This document shows, one piece after another, positions 49,717 to 59,026 of a DNA stretch of 64,000 bases; position 1 is the first letter of the stretch; every line of letters begins with the position of its first letter. The DNA is from Pedobacter ginsengisoli. Its GTDB lineage: Bacteria; Bacteroidota; Bacteroidia; Sphingobacteriales; Sphingobacteriaceae. The notes beneath the pieces were generated by a model, which saw only the letters and a list, made by a program, of their open reading frames with translations, was not told the origin of the DNA and searched no databases. The stretch lies in NCBI RefSeq assembly GCF_030244015.1, contig NZ_JASSYX010000002.1, forward strand, positions 186,001 through 250,000, given 5' to 3'. The position numbers and the translations under genes are program-made.

Positions 49717-52581
49717 ATGAATTTTCTCTACCAGGTCACGGCCCAAAAGCTGCAGCCCATTTTTTGCGCCTGCATGCCTGTTAAGGCTTTCAGGAATGGC
49801 TCCTTTTTTTGCCTCGCCATGCTTTTTTCCAACGGTCTTATGGCGCAGGACAGGCCAAAAACTGAAACACCTCCGCCTTTGCCGACCAGAGAGATCAGCG
49901 GAATTGTAAAAGACAGTACCGACCTCGGTGTAATTGGCGCTACCGTAAGCCTTACTTCGGCCAAAGACACCGTCAAAACCAGTACAAACAGTGACGGTAT
50001 ATTTATATTTAAAAACATAAAATCAGCAACTTATACCATTGTTGTTCAGAGCATAGGATACGCCAGTACGCCTCCGATGCGTTTCAAGCAAAATGACCTG
50101 GCTCCAAGGATTGTGATGGATCCCATCATCCTGAAAGAGAAGAAAAACACACTGAATGAAGTAGTGATCAGCGGTACACCTTCTATTACCTACAAAACGG
50201 ATACTGTTGAATATAAGGCGAGTGATTATATTGTTAGAAAGAATGCTACCGTTGACGAATTGCTGAAAAAAATGGAAGGTATGGAAGTGGGCAGTGACGG
50301 CACTCTGGTCCATAACGGGGAATCGGTGGTAAAGGCAAAAGTGAATGGTAAAGATTTTTTAGGTGGTGATATCGCAAATGCCATCAAGAACCTGCCTGCT
50401 GAAATCGTAGACAGAATTCAGATTGTGGATGATTATGGGGATCAGGCTGCACGAACGGGGGTTAAGGACGGTGATCCGTCCAAAATTTTGAATATTACAA
50501 CACGAACTGATAAATCTGTTGGTAATATGCTGCGGTTAAACAGTTCAGCGGGCAATAAGGACCGGTTTGAAGCAGGGCTATTTGGCACCCGTATCAACGG
50601 TAACCAGCAAATTGGCGTAAGGGGCAATTTCGAAAATACGGTAAACGGTATAGCAGGTTCTGAAGGTGGAGGTGGTGGTAATGGTACCACCAAGGCTGGG
50701 GGTGGGTCTGTAAGTATCCGTGACAAGGTAGGCAAGAAATTAGAATACAATTTCAATTACCGTTTCAATGGCCGGGGTACCAATTCACTGAATGAATCTG
50801 AGTCCCTCCTTTACAGTACCACAGAAGACGGAACTTTTTCGACCCATACATTAAGCGCCAGTCAGGGAGATAATAATACAAGTAGTCATGATCTCAAATT
50901 GGAGCTTGAAGCTGAGCTGGATTCTAATAATTTTCTGCGTTTTATCCCTACTTTCAGGTATAACTCCTCTTCTAATGTGAGGACTTCAACAACGTTTCAA
51001 ACCGGACTACGCCACCAAAACCGTACAAGTAATAGCAACAATGACAACAAAACTCCCGAAATTGGAGGTTCAATCTTTTATCAGCATACCTTTAATGGGA
51101 ACAGGAGAAGAAATCTTTCTATTCAGGCAGACGCGAATAACAATGATTATGAAGCGGAGCAAGCCCAACTGCAAAACATCCTTTTTCTGAATGATGCCGA
51201 TTCGGTAATACTTGATTCCCTTGTAAACAGGATAGTGGCCCGAAAGAACCTGAGGAACAATTATCGGGGAAGTTTAACTTATGTGGAGCCTCTGGGTACA
51301 AATACGCAACTGGAGTTCAACGGCCAGATCAACTACAACGGATATGACAATAATGCTACTACGAGGAACGTTACACCAGCAGGACTATCTCAGGTCATAG
51401 ACTCATTGAGTAACATTTACAAATATTCATTTACCCAGGGTCGTGTGGCCCTGAATTTCAGATACGGCATGAGCAGCAGCTCAAAAATCAGATTTTCAGC
51501 GGGTATAACCGGCGTTCCTGCTGTATTATCAGGTACAAAACTGAGCTTAGGTACGACTATTAACAGGCATAGCTTCAATCTGATACCGATCGCAAGACTT
51601 GAATATCTCTGGTCCAGACAACACAGAATTTCTATGAACTATTCGGGTAATGCCAATGAACCTACATTTGACCAGATCCAACCGGTAAGGGATGTGACCA
51701 ATCCGCAAAATCCTGTAATAGGTAATCCCGATCTGATGGCTTCATTTACTCATACCATAAGGGCAGACTACAATAACTATATCGCGAATTCAAAACTGAA
51801 TTTTAATGTGAATTTAAACGCTAATTTCTTTGATAATTCAGTGATCCGTAGCAATGTCGAGATTCAGGATCCGGGTGTTGTCCTAAAACCTGGCGAGAGA
51901 CCGGTTTACATTACTGAAACCCGTTTTGTAAATATGAACGGAGCTTATCGCTTAGGCGGTAATTATAACATCAGCAAACAGCTGGACAACAGAAAGTATA
52001 ACCTGGCCTTCCGTGGTTCAGTGAATTACGACCACAGACTTTCACTGAATAAGCAAATACTGAATGTAAATATACTGAAGAGCTTTCAGGAACGATTTGG
52101 ACCGAGGATCACACCAAATGACTGGCTTGAAGTGGCACCAAGTGTTTCATATAACGTCACTACATCAAGTAACTCGAATCCAGACTTCAGAGGCTTTACA
52201 ACCCGGACTACCGCTTTAAATATCGAGGGCCGGTTTTATTTGTGGGAAACCAACATTTTTGGTTATGATGCCAGCAAGAATTTTGTTAGCGGAATAGCTC
52301 AGAATGTAACGAAGAACCCTTTTGTGATTAACTTTTATGTAGAGAAAGAACTATTTTCGCGCAGAGGGAAAGTTACATTGCTGGCCTATGATATCTTAAA
52401 TCAGAACAATTTCCTGATTCAGGAGCAACCGACAAACGGCGGTTACATCAATACCAAAACCAACCCTAACAGTCGCTATTTTATGCTTCGGCTCAGCATG
52501 AACCTCCAAAAATGGACCGGAGCACAGGGCCGCGGCGGCAGAGGAGTAATGCGCAGGGGCGACGGCAGCTTCATGAACTAG
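49717..52581 (+). CDS. Outer-membrane beta-barrel protein (TonB-dependent-receptor-like)
   Basis: 954-residue outer-membrane protein. A signal peptide lies before AMLFSNGLMAQ; the ATG at 49774 (MPVKAFRNG) is an equally good start. A CarboxypepD_reg-like domain spans about 58-125 (REISGIVKDSTDLGVIGATVSLTSAKD), followed by a plug-like region with VDELLKKMEGMEVGSDGTLVHNGESVVKAKVNGKDFLGGDIANAIKNLPAEIVDRIQIVDDYG. This is typical of the OMP_b-brl family rather than SusC. A long barrel runs to the C-terminus, which ends in a Gly/Arg tail (GRGGRGVMRRGDG) echoing the upstream glycine-rich protein. No SusD follows. The cargo is unknown. Confidence 0.88.
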   Translation: MNFLYQVTAQKLQPIFCACMPVKAFRNGSFFCLAMLFSNGLMAQDRPKTETPPPLPTREISGIVKDSTDLGVIGATVSLTSAKDTVKTSTNSDGIFIFKNIKSATYTIVVQSIGYASTPPMRFKQNDLAPRIVMDPIILKEKKNTLNEVVISGTPSITYKTDTVEYKASDYIVRKNATVDELLKKMEGMEVGSDGTLVHNGESVVKAKVNGKDFLGGDIANAIKNLPAEIVDRIQIVDDYGDQAARTGVKDGDPSKILNITTRTDKSVGNMLRLNSSAGNKDRFEAGLFGTRINGNQQIGVRGNFENTVNGIAGSEGGGGGNGTTKAGGGSVSIRDKVGKKLEYNFNYRFNGRGTNSLNESESLLYSTTEDGTFSTHTLSASQGDNNTSSHDLKLELEAELDSNNFLRFIPTFRYNSSSNVRTSTTFQTGLRHQNRTSNSNNDNKTPEIGGSIFYQHTFNGNRRRNLSIQADANNNDYEAEQAQLQNILFLNDADSVILDSLVNRIVARKNLRNNYRGSLTYVEPLGTNTQLEFNGQINYNGYDNNATTRNVTPAGLSQVIDSLSNIYKYSFTQGRVALNFRYGMSSSSKIRFSAGITGVPAVLSGTKLSLGTTINRHSFNLIPIARLEYLWSRQHRISMNYSGNANEPTFDQIQPVRDVTNPQNPVIGNPDLMASFTHTIRADYNNYIANSKLNFNVNLNANFFDNSVIRSNVEIQDPGVVLKPGERPVYITETRFVNMNGAYRLGGNYNISKQLDNRKYNLAFRGSVNYDHRLSLNKQILNVNILKSFQERFGPRITPNDWLEVAPSVSYNVTTSSNSNPDFRGFTTRTTALNIEGRFYLWETNIFGYDASKNFVSGIAQNVTKNPFVINFYVEKELFSRRGKVTLLAYDILNQNNFLIQEQPTNGGYINTKTNPNSRYFMLRLSMNLQKWTGAQGRGGRGVMRRGDGSFMN

Positions 52582-52614
52582 GCACCTGCTTTAGGACTTA
52601 AGTAATTTATTGTT

Positions 52615-52659
52615 AAAAAATCCCGTATTTTGTGTCCTCACATAAAATGCGGGATTTTT
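52615..52659 (+). terminator. Rho-independent terminator after the barrel gene
   Basis: AAAAATCCCGTATTTTGTG and CACATAAAATGCGGGATTTTT pair with few mismatches, followed by a T-run. It contains the ATG at 52632, which argues that the next gene starts at 52674 instead. Confidence 0.85.
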
Positions 52660-52673
52660 GTTTGCAGCCAAAT

Positions 52674-55583
52674 ATGAGAAGAACCCTATTGTATATTTGT
52701 TTATTGTGCTGTTTCGTTCACTATAAGAGTCAGGGACAAATAGCTACACCGCAGATTATCAACTATAACAACGACCAGTACAAAGCAGGTATCCAGAACT
52801 GGGATCTGGCCCAGGATAAGAACGGAATCCTGTATTTTGGGAACAACGAGGGTCTGCTCACATTTAACGGGAAATTTTGGAACCTCATCCGGCTCCCGAA
52901 TCTTACCTCTGTAAGATCTGTGGAAATAGATTCAAAGAACAGGATCTTTGTTGGCGGTCAGGATGAAGCCGGATATTTCTTCCCCGGTAAGAACGGCATC
53001 CTGGAATACCACTCAATTGTCCCTTTATTACCAGAGAAATACCGGAAATTTGCGGACATTTGGAATGTTTGTATTCTGAATGATGTCGTTTTATTCAGGT
53101 CAACAAACATAGTCTTTTTCTATAAGGATGGGGCAATAAAGGCATACAAACCTGAATCGTCCTGGAAATTTGCAGGAACTGCCAATGGTCAGTTTTATGC
53201 AGAATCGAGACACAATGGCTTGATGGTCTACGACAACGGCAGCTGGAAAAACTATTGCAATGACCCTATATTTAATAAGTCTGCTGTTACGTCCATAATG
53301 CCTTACAGCGGAGATACGCTGCTGGTCTCCACACTAAAGAGCGGCCTTTTTCTAATGCATAAAGGCAAGCTTACGTCCAAACCTACCGATTTCGACCAGG
53401 TCTTCTATAACGACAGGATCTATTGTGCCAGTCAGATCGATAAGAACAACTACATTATCGGTACTACCTCCGCAGGGGTCATCATGATGAGCAAATCGGG
53501 CAAGCTCATTCAGAAATACAATTACAAGGATGGCCTGCAAAATAACAACGTAAGGGCCTTTATAACCGATAAAAGCAAAAACCTCTGGCTGGCACTTGAT
53601 GACGGTATAGACTACGTTGGAATCAACAGCGCCATTAAGAATATCTTTCCGGATAAAAACAAGCAGATCACCAGCTATGCTATACGTATCTTTAAACAAA
53701 AGCTCTTTATCGGAACCTCAAATGGCCTTTACATTACGGGCATAGACCCAAAGCAGCAAGACGTAAGCTTGTCGAAAGCGTCTTTTTCTGAAGTAAGTAA
53801 TTCAAAAGGACAAGTATGGAATCTTGACGAACTCAACAATCAGTTGCTGATGGGACATGAGGATGGCTTTTATGTCGTTGAGGACAACCAAGCCCATCAG
53901 ATCTACAACATACCTGGGACTTGGCTCTTTGAGCCTGTTTCCCGTGTATTTCCGGCACATGATGTCATCGCAGGAACCTATATGGGCTTGCAGAAGATCA
54001 CTTTTGACGGTGGTAAATTCAGCAATGGCGGCGTTATTCAGGGTCATACAGAATCACTGAGGTTTATTGCTTTCGATGGCGAAAGCAATCTCTGGGCTTC
54101 ACATCCTTACCATGGCGTGTATAAGATCCAGCTGTCCAGGGACTTGAAGAGAATAATCAAATATACTTTATACGCTGACAAGGACGGTCTCCCATCTCAT
54201 TTGTACAATTACCTATTCAAAATAAAAGACAGGATCGTAGTCGCGACTATAAAGGGCGTCTACGAATACGATCCGAAAACCAATAAGTTTAAGGTTTTCT
54301 CTCTGCTGTACGCGGCATTTAGAGACATGAATCTCCAGTACCTCAAGGAAGACAATAAAGGGAACATCTGGTTTGTATCCAACAAGCGAGTGGGCGTACT
54401 TGATTTTAACCGGCCAGGCAAAAAACTTCCCTATTCGGTTCAATTTTTTCCTCAGTTAGACGGAAAAGTCGTAGGTGGTTTTGAAAACATTTACGCACAT
54501 AATAATGAAAACGTTTTTATAGGTGCCAATAAGGGGGCTTATCATCTGAATTATAGCAAATATCTTCACAATTCTTCAAAACCTGATGTGCTAATCGGAG
54601 ACATCAGGTTAATGGGTAAGAAGGATAGCCTGATCTTCGGAGGGTACTTTATAAAAGACGGTCAGGTAATAAACCATGAGATGGTTAAATCGGAAATAGA
54701 GCTCGATAATGAATTCAACTCTCTTCATTTTGAATACTCCTCTACTTTATTCGAGCAGCTGGGAAATATTGAATATAGCTATCAGCTGAGGGGTTTTGAT
54801 AAGGACTGGTCACCATGGAGCCAGAAAAGTGAGAAAGACTATACCAACCTGCCTGCGGGGAGGTATATCTTTAAGGTAAAGGCCAGAAACCGATTGGGCA
54901 ATGAGTCTGAAATAAAGAACTATTCCTTTGAGGTTTTACCTGCATGGTATGACACCATCTGGATGTACCTGTGCTATGTCTTTCTATTGGGAGTGGTCAT
55001 CTATCAGTTCTTTAAATGGCAAAAGAAAAAACATGTTTTGGCCCAGGCCCGATTGAGCTACCTACACCAGCTCGAAATGGACAGATCTGAAAAAGAGATC
55101 GTACGCCTGGAATATGAAAAGCTGGAAGCTGATGTCAATTATAAGAACAGGGAACTGTCTACCATGACCATGCACCTGCTGCAAAGGGGCAAGGTGTTGG
55201 CCAAAATTAAAGACGTCATTTCACTGGTGATCAAAAACCACGACATCAACGACAGCTCACCAAGTTTCAGACACCTGATCCGGCTGATCCGCGATGTAGA
55301 AAAAAGCGATCAGGACTGGGAAAATTTTGCTATGCATTTCAATACAGTAAATACCAACTTCTTCAATAAGCTCAAAGACCAGTTCCCAGACCTAACGCCA
55401 AATGAACTCAAGCTTTGCGCTTACCTCAAAATGAACCTGTCTACCAAGGAGATCGCGCAGCTGATGAACATCACCATTAAAGCAGTAGAGGTCGGCAGGT
55501 ACAGACTGAGGAAAAAACTCCACATTCAGCCGGAAACGAATCTCTACGATTTCCTGATCCAGGTGTCCCGCGGTGCTGAGTAG
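52674..55583 (+). CDS. Sensor/regulator: beta-propeller, Y_Y_Y domain and LuxR-type HTH
   Basis: 969-residue membrane-spanning regulator of polysaccharide use. The start at 52674 (MRRTLLYICLLCCFVH) gives a signal peptide and avoids the preceding terminator. The periplasmic part is a two-component-regulator-type propeller (about 30-650; repeats such as WDLAQDKNGILYFGNNEGLLTFNG), then a Y_Y_Y domain (about 690-760: IEYSYQLRGFDKDWSPWSQ..YTNLPAGRYIFKVKARN). One membrane helix (about 770-790) leads to a cytoplasmic coiled coil and a C-terminal LuxR-type HTH (about 900-955: LTPNELKLCAYLKMNLSTKEIAQLMNITIKAVEVGRYRLRKKL). There is no kinase domain, unlike hybrid two-component systems. It probably activates the adjacent susCD-GH30-GH5 locus on sensing an oligosaccharide. 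Confidence 0.93.
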   Translation: MRRTLLYICLLCCFVHYKSQGQIATPQIINYNNDQYKAGIQNWDLAQDKNGILYFGNNEGLLTFNGKFWNLIRLPNLTSVRSVEIDSKNRIFVGGQDEAGYFFPGKNGILEYHSIVPLLPEKYRKFADIWNVCILNDVVLFRSTNIVFFYKDGAIKAYKPESSWKFAGTANGQFYAESRHNGLMVYDNGSWKNYCNDPIFNKSAVTSIMPYSGDTLLVSTLKSGLFLMHKGKLTSKPTDFDQVFYNDRIYCASQIDKNNYIIGTTSAGVIMMSKSGKLIQKYNYKDGLQNNNVRAFITDKSKNLWLALDDGIDYVGINSAIKNIFPDKNKQITSYAIRIFKQKLFIGTSNGLYITGIDPKQQDVSLSKASFSEVSNSKGQVWNLDELNNQLLMGHEDGFYVVEDNQAHQIYNIPGTWLFEPVSRVFPAHDVIAGTYMGLQKITFDGGKFSNGGVIQGHTESLRFIAFDGESNLWASHPYHGVYKIQLSRDLKRIIKYTLYADKDGLPSHLYNYLFKIKDRIVVATIKGVYEYDPKTNKFKVFSLLYAAFRDMNLQYLKEDNKGNIWFVSNKRVGVLDFNRPGKKLPYSVQFFPQLDGKVVGGFENIYAHNNENVFIGANKGAYHLNYSKYLHNSSKPDVLIGDIRLMGKKDSLIFGGYFIKDGQVINHEMVKSEIELDNEFNSLHFEYSSTLFEQLGNIEYSYQLRGFDKDWSPWSQKSEKDYTNLPAGRYIFKVKARNRLGNESEIKNYSFEVLPAWYDTIWMYLCYVFLLGVVIYQFFKWQKKKHVLAQARLSYLHQLEMDRSEKEIVRLEYEKLEADVNYKNRELSTMTMHLLQRGKVLAKIKDVISLVIKNHDINDSSPSFRHLIRLIRDVEKSDQDWENFAMHFNTVNTNFFNKLKDQFPDLTPNELKLCAYLKMNLSTKEIAQLMNITIKAVEVGRYRLRKKLHIQPETNLYDFLIQVSRGAE

Positions 55584-55734
55584 ATGACAATATTTTAAAT
55601 ATTTGTAAATCAATTGTTTGTATGATCTATGTAGTGGCGATGTAGTATTCGTTATTGCATGAATTTACCAAAATTCAGGTTGTTGTAGGGGTGGTGTAGG
55701 GGTATGTATATGTTACAATTCCCCAATCCGCATA

Positions 55735-55742
55735 TAGATTTG
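55735..55742 (+). promoter_or_regulatory. -7 element upstream of the second susC
   Basis: TAGATTTG fits TAnnTTTG and lies 62 nt upstream of the susC ATG. A poor -33 (TTAC at 55713) is 18 bp away. A direct GTGTAGGGGT-type repeat just upstream (about 55684-55703) may bind the LuxR-type regulator. Confidence 0.45.
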
Positions 55743-55804
55743 GTATTACTGTAACCGCCAGGTAACAGTGAGCTAACCAAATATATTAACCAAAAACAAA
55801 TCGT

Positions 55805-58800
55805 ATGAGCCAAAGAATTACGTTTATTTTTCTCATCTCCTGTTTGTTGATTTTTCCTGTTGCACTTCACGCGCAGAACATCAATGTAAAAGGAAAGGTG
55901 ACAGATCAAAGTGGATCTCCATTGCCCGGAGCAACCATTAAGGTACAAGGTACCAACATCGGAACATCAACAGATGCTACCGGAAGTTTTACAATTTCGG
56001 CACCTTCAGGCGCAAAGCTAACCATCACGCAATTGGGGATGGTCCCACAAACGATTACAGTCACTTCAGCAGGACCGCTTACCATCTCCCTTACTGAAGA
56101 TTCTCAGGCACTGGGAGAAGTCGTGGTTGTAGGTTATGGTACACAAAAGAAGAGCCTGGTTACTGGATCAATATCAAGTGTAAAGGCCAAAGATCTCGAG
56201 ACCATGCCAATTAACAGGATTGAACAGGCATTACAGGGCAGAACTTCGGGATTGACTATTGCTGCCAATAATGGTCAGCCTGGCAGTGCATCTACCGTGC
56301 GGATCCGCGGCTTCACTTCTTTTGCCAGAGATGGTAATAACAATCCACTTTGGGTGGTCGATGGAGTGATTGTGGACAATGGCGGTATAGGCTATTTAAA
56401 TCAATCAGATATAGAGTCAATCGAGGTACTTAAAGATGCCGCTTCACAGGCGATCTATGGTGCAAGAGCGGCAAACGGGGTTATCCTTGTCACAACTAAG
56501 CGTGGTAAAGCGGGTGCTCTCCAAGTGAATTATAATGGTTTCTACGGAACTTCATCAGCTGCAAAAAAGCTGGACCTGTTAAATGCAAGAGATTACGCAA
56601 TGATCAGGAATGAAGCAGCCTTAAACACGAATCCTGCTGCTGCGGTTCCTTTTGCTAACCCTTCTGCTCTTGGAGAGGGCACAGACTGGCAATCGACAAT
56701 CTTTAACGACGATGCACGCAGACAGACCCATGAATTCAGTATTTCAGGAGGAGGGGATAAATCTACATTTTACACTTCTTTTGGTTACATCGCGCAGGAC
56801 GGCATTGTCGCCAGTGAAATCTCCAAATGGAACAGGGCAAACGTCCGGTTAAATTCTACACACAAGCTGGCCAAATGGATCACGGTGGGTGAGAATCTTG
56901 GTTACAGCCATTCAGTAAACAGCAGCCTGGGCAATACCAATAATGAATTCGGAGGCCCCCTGAGTTCAGCGATAGGACTGGATCCAACAACGCCATCCAT
57001 TATTACCGATCCGGATGTGGCGTCAAAAGCGCCATATACAACACCAAATGCGGTAAAAGATGCCAGCGGCAATTTTTATGGGTTATCTCCATGGGTAGGA
57101 CAGGAGCTGATCAATCCGCTGGCATACATCCAGACCAGGATAGGTAATTATAATTGGGATCACAATATCGTGGGTAATGCATTTGCGGAAATTAGGCCGA
57201 TTGCAGATCTGACCTTCAGATCTACACTTGGAACCAAGATTGCCTTCTGGGGTGATGACGCATTCAACCCGGTAGCCTATTTCAATTCTTCAAATAACAG
57301 GACAAAGAACTCCTTCGTAAGAAGATGGAGAAATGCACTGAACTATAACTTTGAAAATACTTTAAGCTACAGTAAGAAATTCGGAGAACATAACTTTACT
57401 GCCCTTGTTGGTCAGGGTTTTTATCTCGATGAGAACAATAAGGAGATGAATGTCACCTACAACAATGTCATAGCCACAAACTTTAAAGAAGCGAACCTAA
57501 ATTACCTTCCGCTGGCAACAGACCGGTCAGTTGACGGAAGAGACAATACCGTTCATAAAGTGAACTCCCTGTTTTCACGTATTTCTTATGATTATGCAGA
57601 AAAATACCTTTTTACAGGTATCATCAGAAGGGACGGTTCCTCAAGATTCGGCCCGGACAACAAGTTTGGATATTATCCTTCCTTCTCCCTAGGATGGGTA
57701 CCAAGCAATGAAGGATTCTGGAAAGAAAACAAAGTTGTCAATTTCTTAAAGCTGCGCGGCGGCTACGGTGTGACGGGTAACGACCAGATTGATGACTTCA
57801 GATACGTGGCACTGGTAAACAGTGGCAGAAACTATACTTTTGGAACAGGTGATGCCAGTTCAATCGGATGGAGCCCGGCAGCTCCGTCCAATCCGAGTCT
57901 GAAATGGGAAGAAACAAGGTCTACCAATATTGGATTTGACGCAACATTGTTAACCGACTTTACGCTGGCTTTTGAAGTTTACAAGAAGAAGACAGTAGGT
58001 ATCCTTCAATATCCATTTATTCCGCAATATCTCGGATATGCAGGCGCACCAGCACAGAACATCGGTGACATGGAAAACAGCGGTCTGGAGATCGAGCTGG
58101 GCTACCGTAAAAAACTTGGCGAAGTGGATTTTAACTTAAACGGTAACATCTCCTTCCTTAAAAATAAGATCACCAAGCTTGATATTGGCAAAACCTTTAT
58201 TGAAGATGAAGCACAAAGCTTTCAGGGAATGGGCAACATCACCAGGACAGGGCTGGGAAGGTCATTTAATGAATTTTATGGCTATGAAACTCTTGGGATT
58301 TTCCTAACTCAGGCCGAGGTGGACGGCTATTTGAGCCCATCGGGGGCTAAGCTTCAGCCAAATGCTAAACCCGGTGATGTAAAATTTGCGAATCTGAACG
58401 GCAACGATCAGATTGAGGCAGGAGACAGGACATACCTGGGGACCCCGCTTCCTAAATATACCTACGGACTGACTTTGAACCTTGGTTACAAAAACTTTGA
58501 CTTTGTGGCATTCGGCAGCGGGGCGGGCGGAAACATGATCTTCCAGGGGTTGCGACGTCTGGACGTGACATTCGCAAACTGGCAAACAGATATTTTGAGC
58601 AGGTGGACACCGTCAAATCCTTCTTCAACCATGCCCAGAGTAGTCGAAAAAGACGACAATAAGAACAATACCAACTTTACAAGAAGGTACCTCGAGAAAG
58701 GTGATTACTTCAGGTTGAAAACACTTCAGGTCGGGTACAATATTCCAGGAAATGTTACACAGAAAATCGGAGCGCAGAAAGTACGCGTGTATATAATGAG

Positions 58801-58930
58801 TGAAAACCTGTTTACCGTTACAAAATACACTGGTTTTGATCCTGAGATCGGCGGGACGGTATTTGGTATCGACAAGGGGATCTATCCTCAGGCACGCTCA
58901 TTCATGATTGGCCTTAATGTTGGATTTTAA
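55805..58930 (+). CDS. SusC/RagA-family TonB-linked outer-membrane transporter
   Basis: 1041-residue outer-membrane oligosaccharide transporter. It has a signal peptide (1-24, LHAQN), a CarboxypepD_reg-like domain (about 25-100: VKGKVTDQSGSPLPGATIKVQGTNIGTSTDATGSF), and a plug (about 105-240: GEVVVVGYGTQKKSLVTGSISSV, LWVVDGVIVDNGGIG, EVLKDAASQAIYGARAANGVILVTTKRG). The barrel ends PQARSFMIGLNVGF. It pairs with the SusD 96 nt downstream and is about 35 residues longer than the other SusC in this window. The operon also encodes a GH30 and a GH5, so beta-glucan-like oligosaccharides are the likely cargo. The adjacent propeller regulator probably controls it. Confidence 0.97.
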   Translation: MSQRITFIFLISCLLIFPVALHAQNINVKGKVTDQSGSPLPGATIKVQGTNIGTSTDATGSFTISAPSGAKLTITQLGMVPQTITVTSAGPLTISLTEDSQALGEVVVVGYGTQKKSLVTGSISSVKAKDLETMPINRIEQALQGRTSGLTIAANNGQPGSASTVRIRGFTSFARDGNNNPLWVVDGVIVDNGGIGYLNQSDIESIEVLKDAASQAIYGARAANGVILVTTKRGKAGALQVNYNGFYGTSSAAKKLDLLNARDYAMIRNEAALNTNPAAAVPFANPSALGEGTDWQSTIFNDDARRQTHEFSISGGGDKSTFYTSFGYIAQDGIVASEISKWNRANVRLNSTHKLAKWITVGENLGYSHSVNSSLGNTNNEFGGPLSSAIGLDPTTPSIITDPDVASKAPYTTPNAVKDASGNFYGLSPWVGQELINPLAYIQTRIGNYNWDHNIVGNAFAEIRPIADLTFRSTLGTKIAFWGDDAFNPVAYFNSSNNRTKNSFVRRWRNALNYNFENTLSYSKKFGEHNFTALVGQGFYLDENNKEMNVTYNNVIATNFKEANLNYLPLATDRSVDGRDNTVHKVNSLFSRISYDYAEKYLFTGIIRRDGSSRFGPDNKFGYYPSFSLGWVPSNEGFWKENKVVNFLKLRGGYGVTGNDQIDDFRYVALVNSGRNYTFGTGDASSIGWSPAAPSNPSLKWEETRSTNIGFDATLLTDFTLAFEVYKKKTVGILQYPFIPQYLGYAGAPAQNIGDMENSGLEIELGYRKKLGEVDFNLNGNISFLKNKITKLDIGKTFIEDEAQSFQGMGNITRTGLGRSFNEFYGYETLGIFLTQAEVDGYLSPSGAKLQPNAKPGDVKFANLNGNDQIEAGDRTYLGTPLPKYTYGLTLNLGYKNFDFVAFGSGAGGNMIFQGLRRLDVTFANWQTDILSRWTPSNPSSTMPRVVEKDDNKNNTNFTRRYLEKGDYFRLKTLQVGYNIPGNVTQKIGAQKVRVYIMSENLFTVTKYTGFDPEIGGTVFGIDKGIYPQARSFMIGLNVGF

Positions 58931-59026
58931 TAAGCAATAGTATGAAACCATCATGATTTTTCAAACCAAACAGCAGGATGAAAATCCGATAGCTTCATCA
59001 CAGTTGAACAACAAATTATTAAACAG

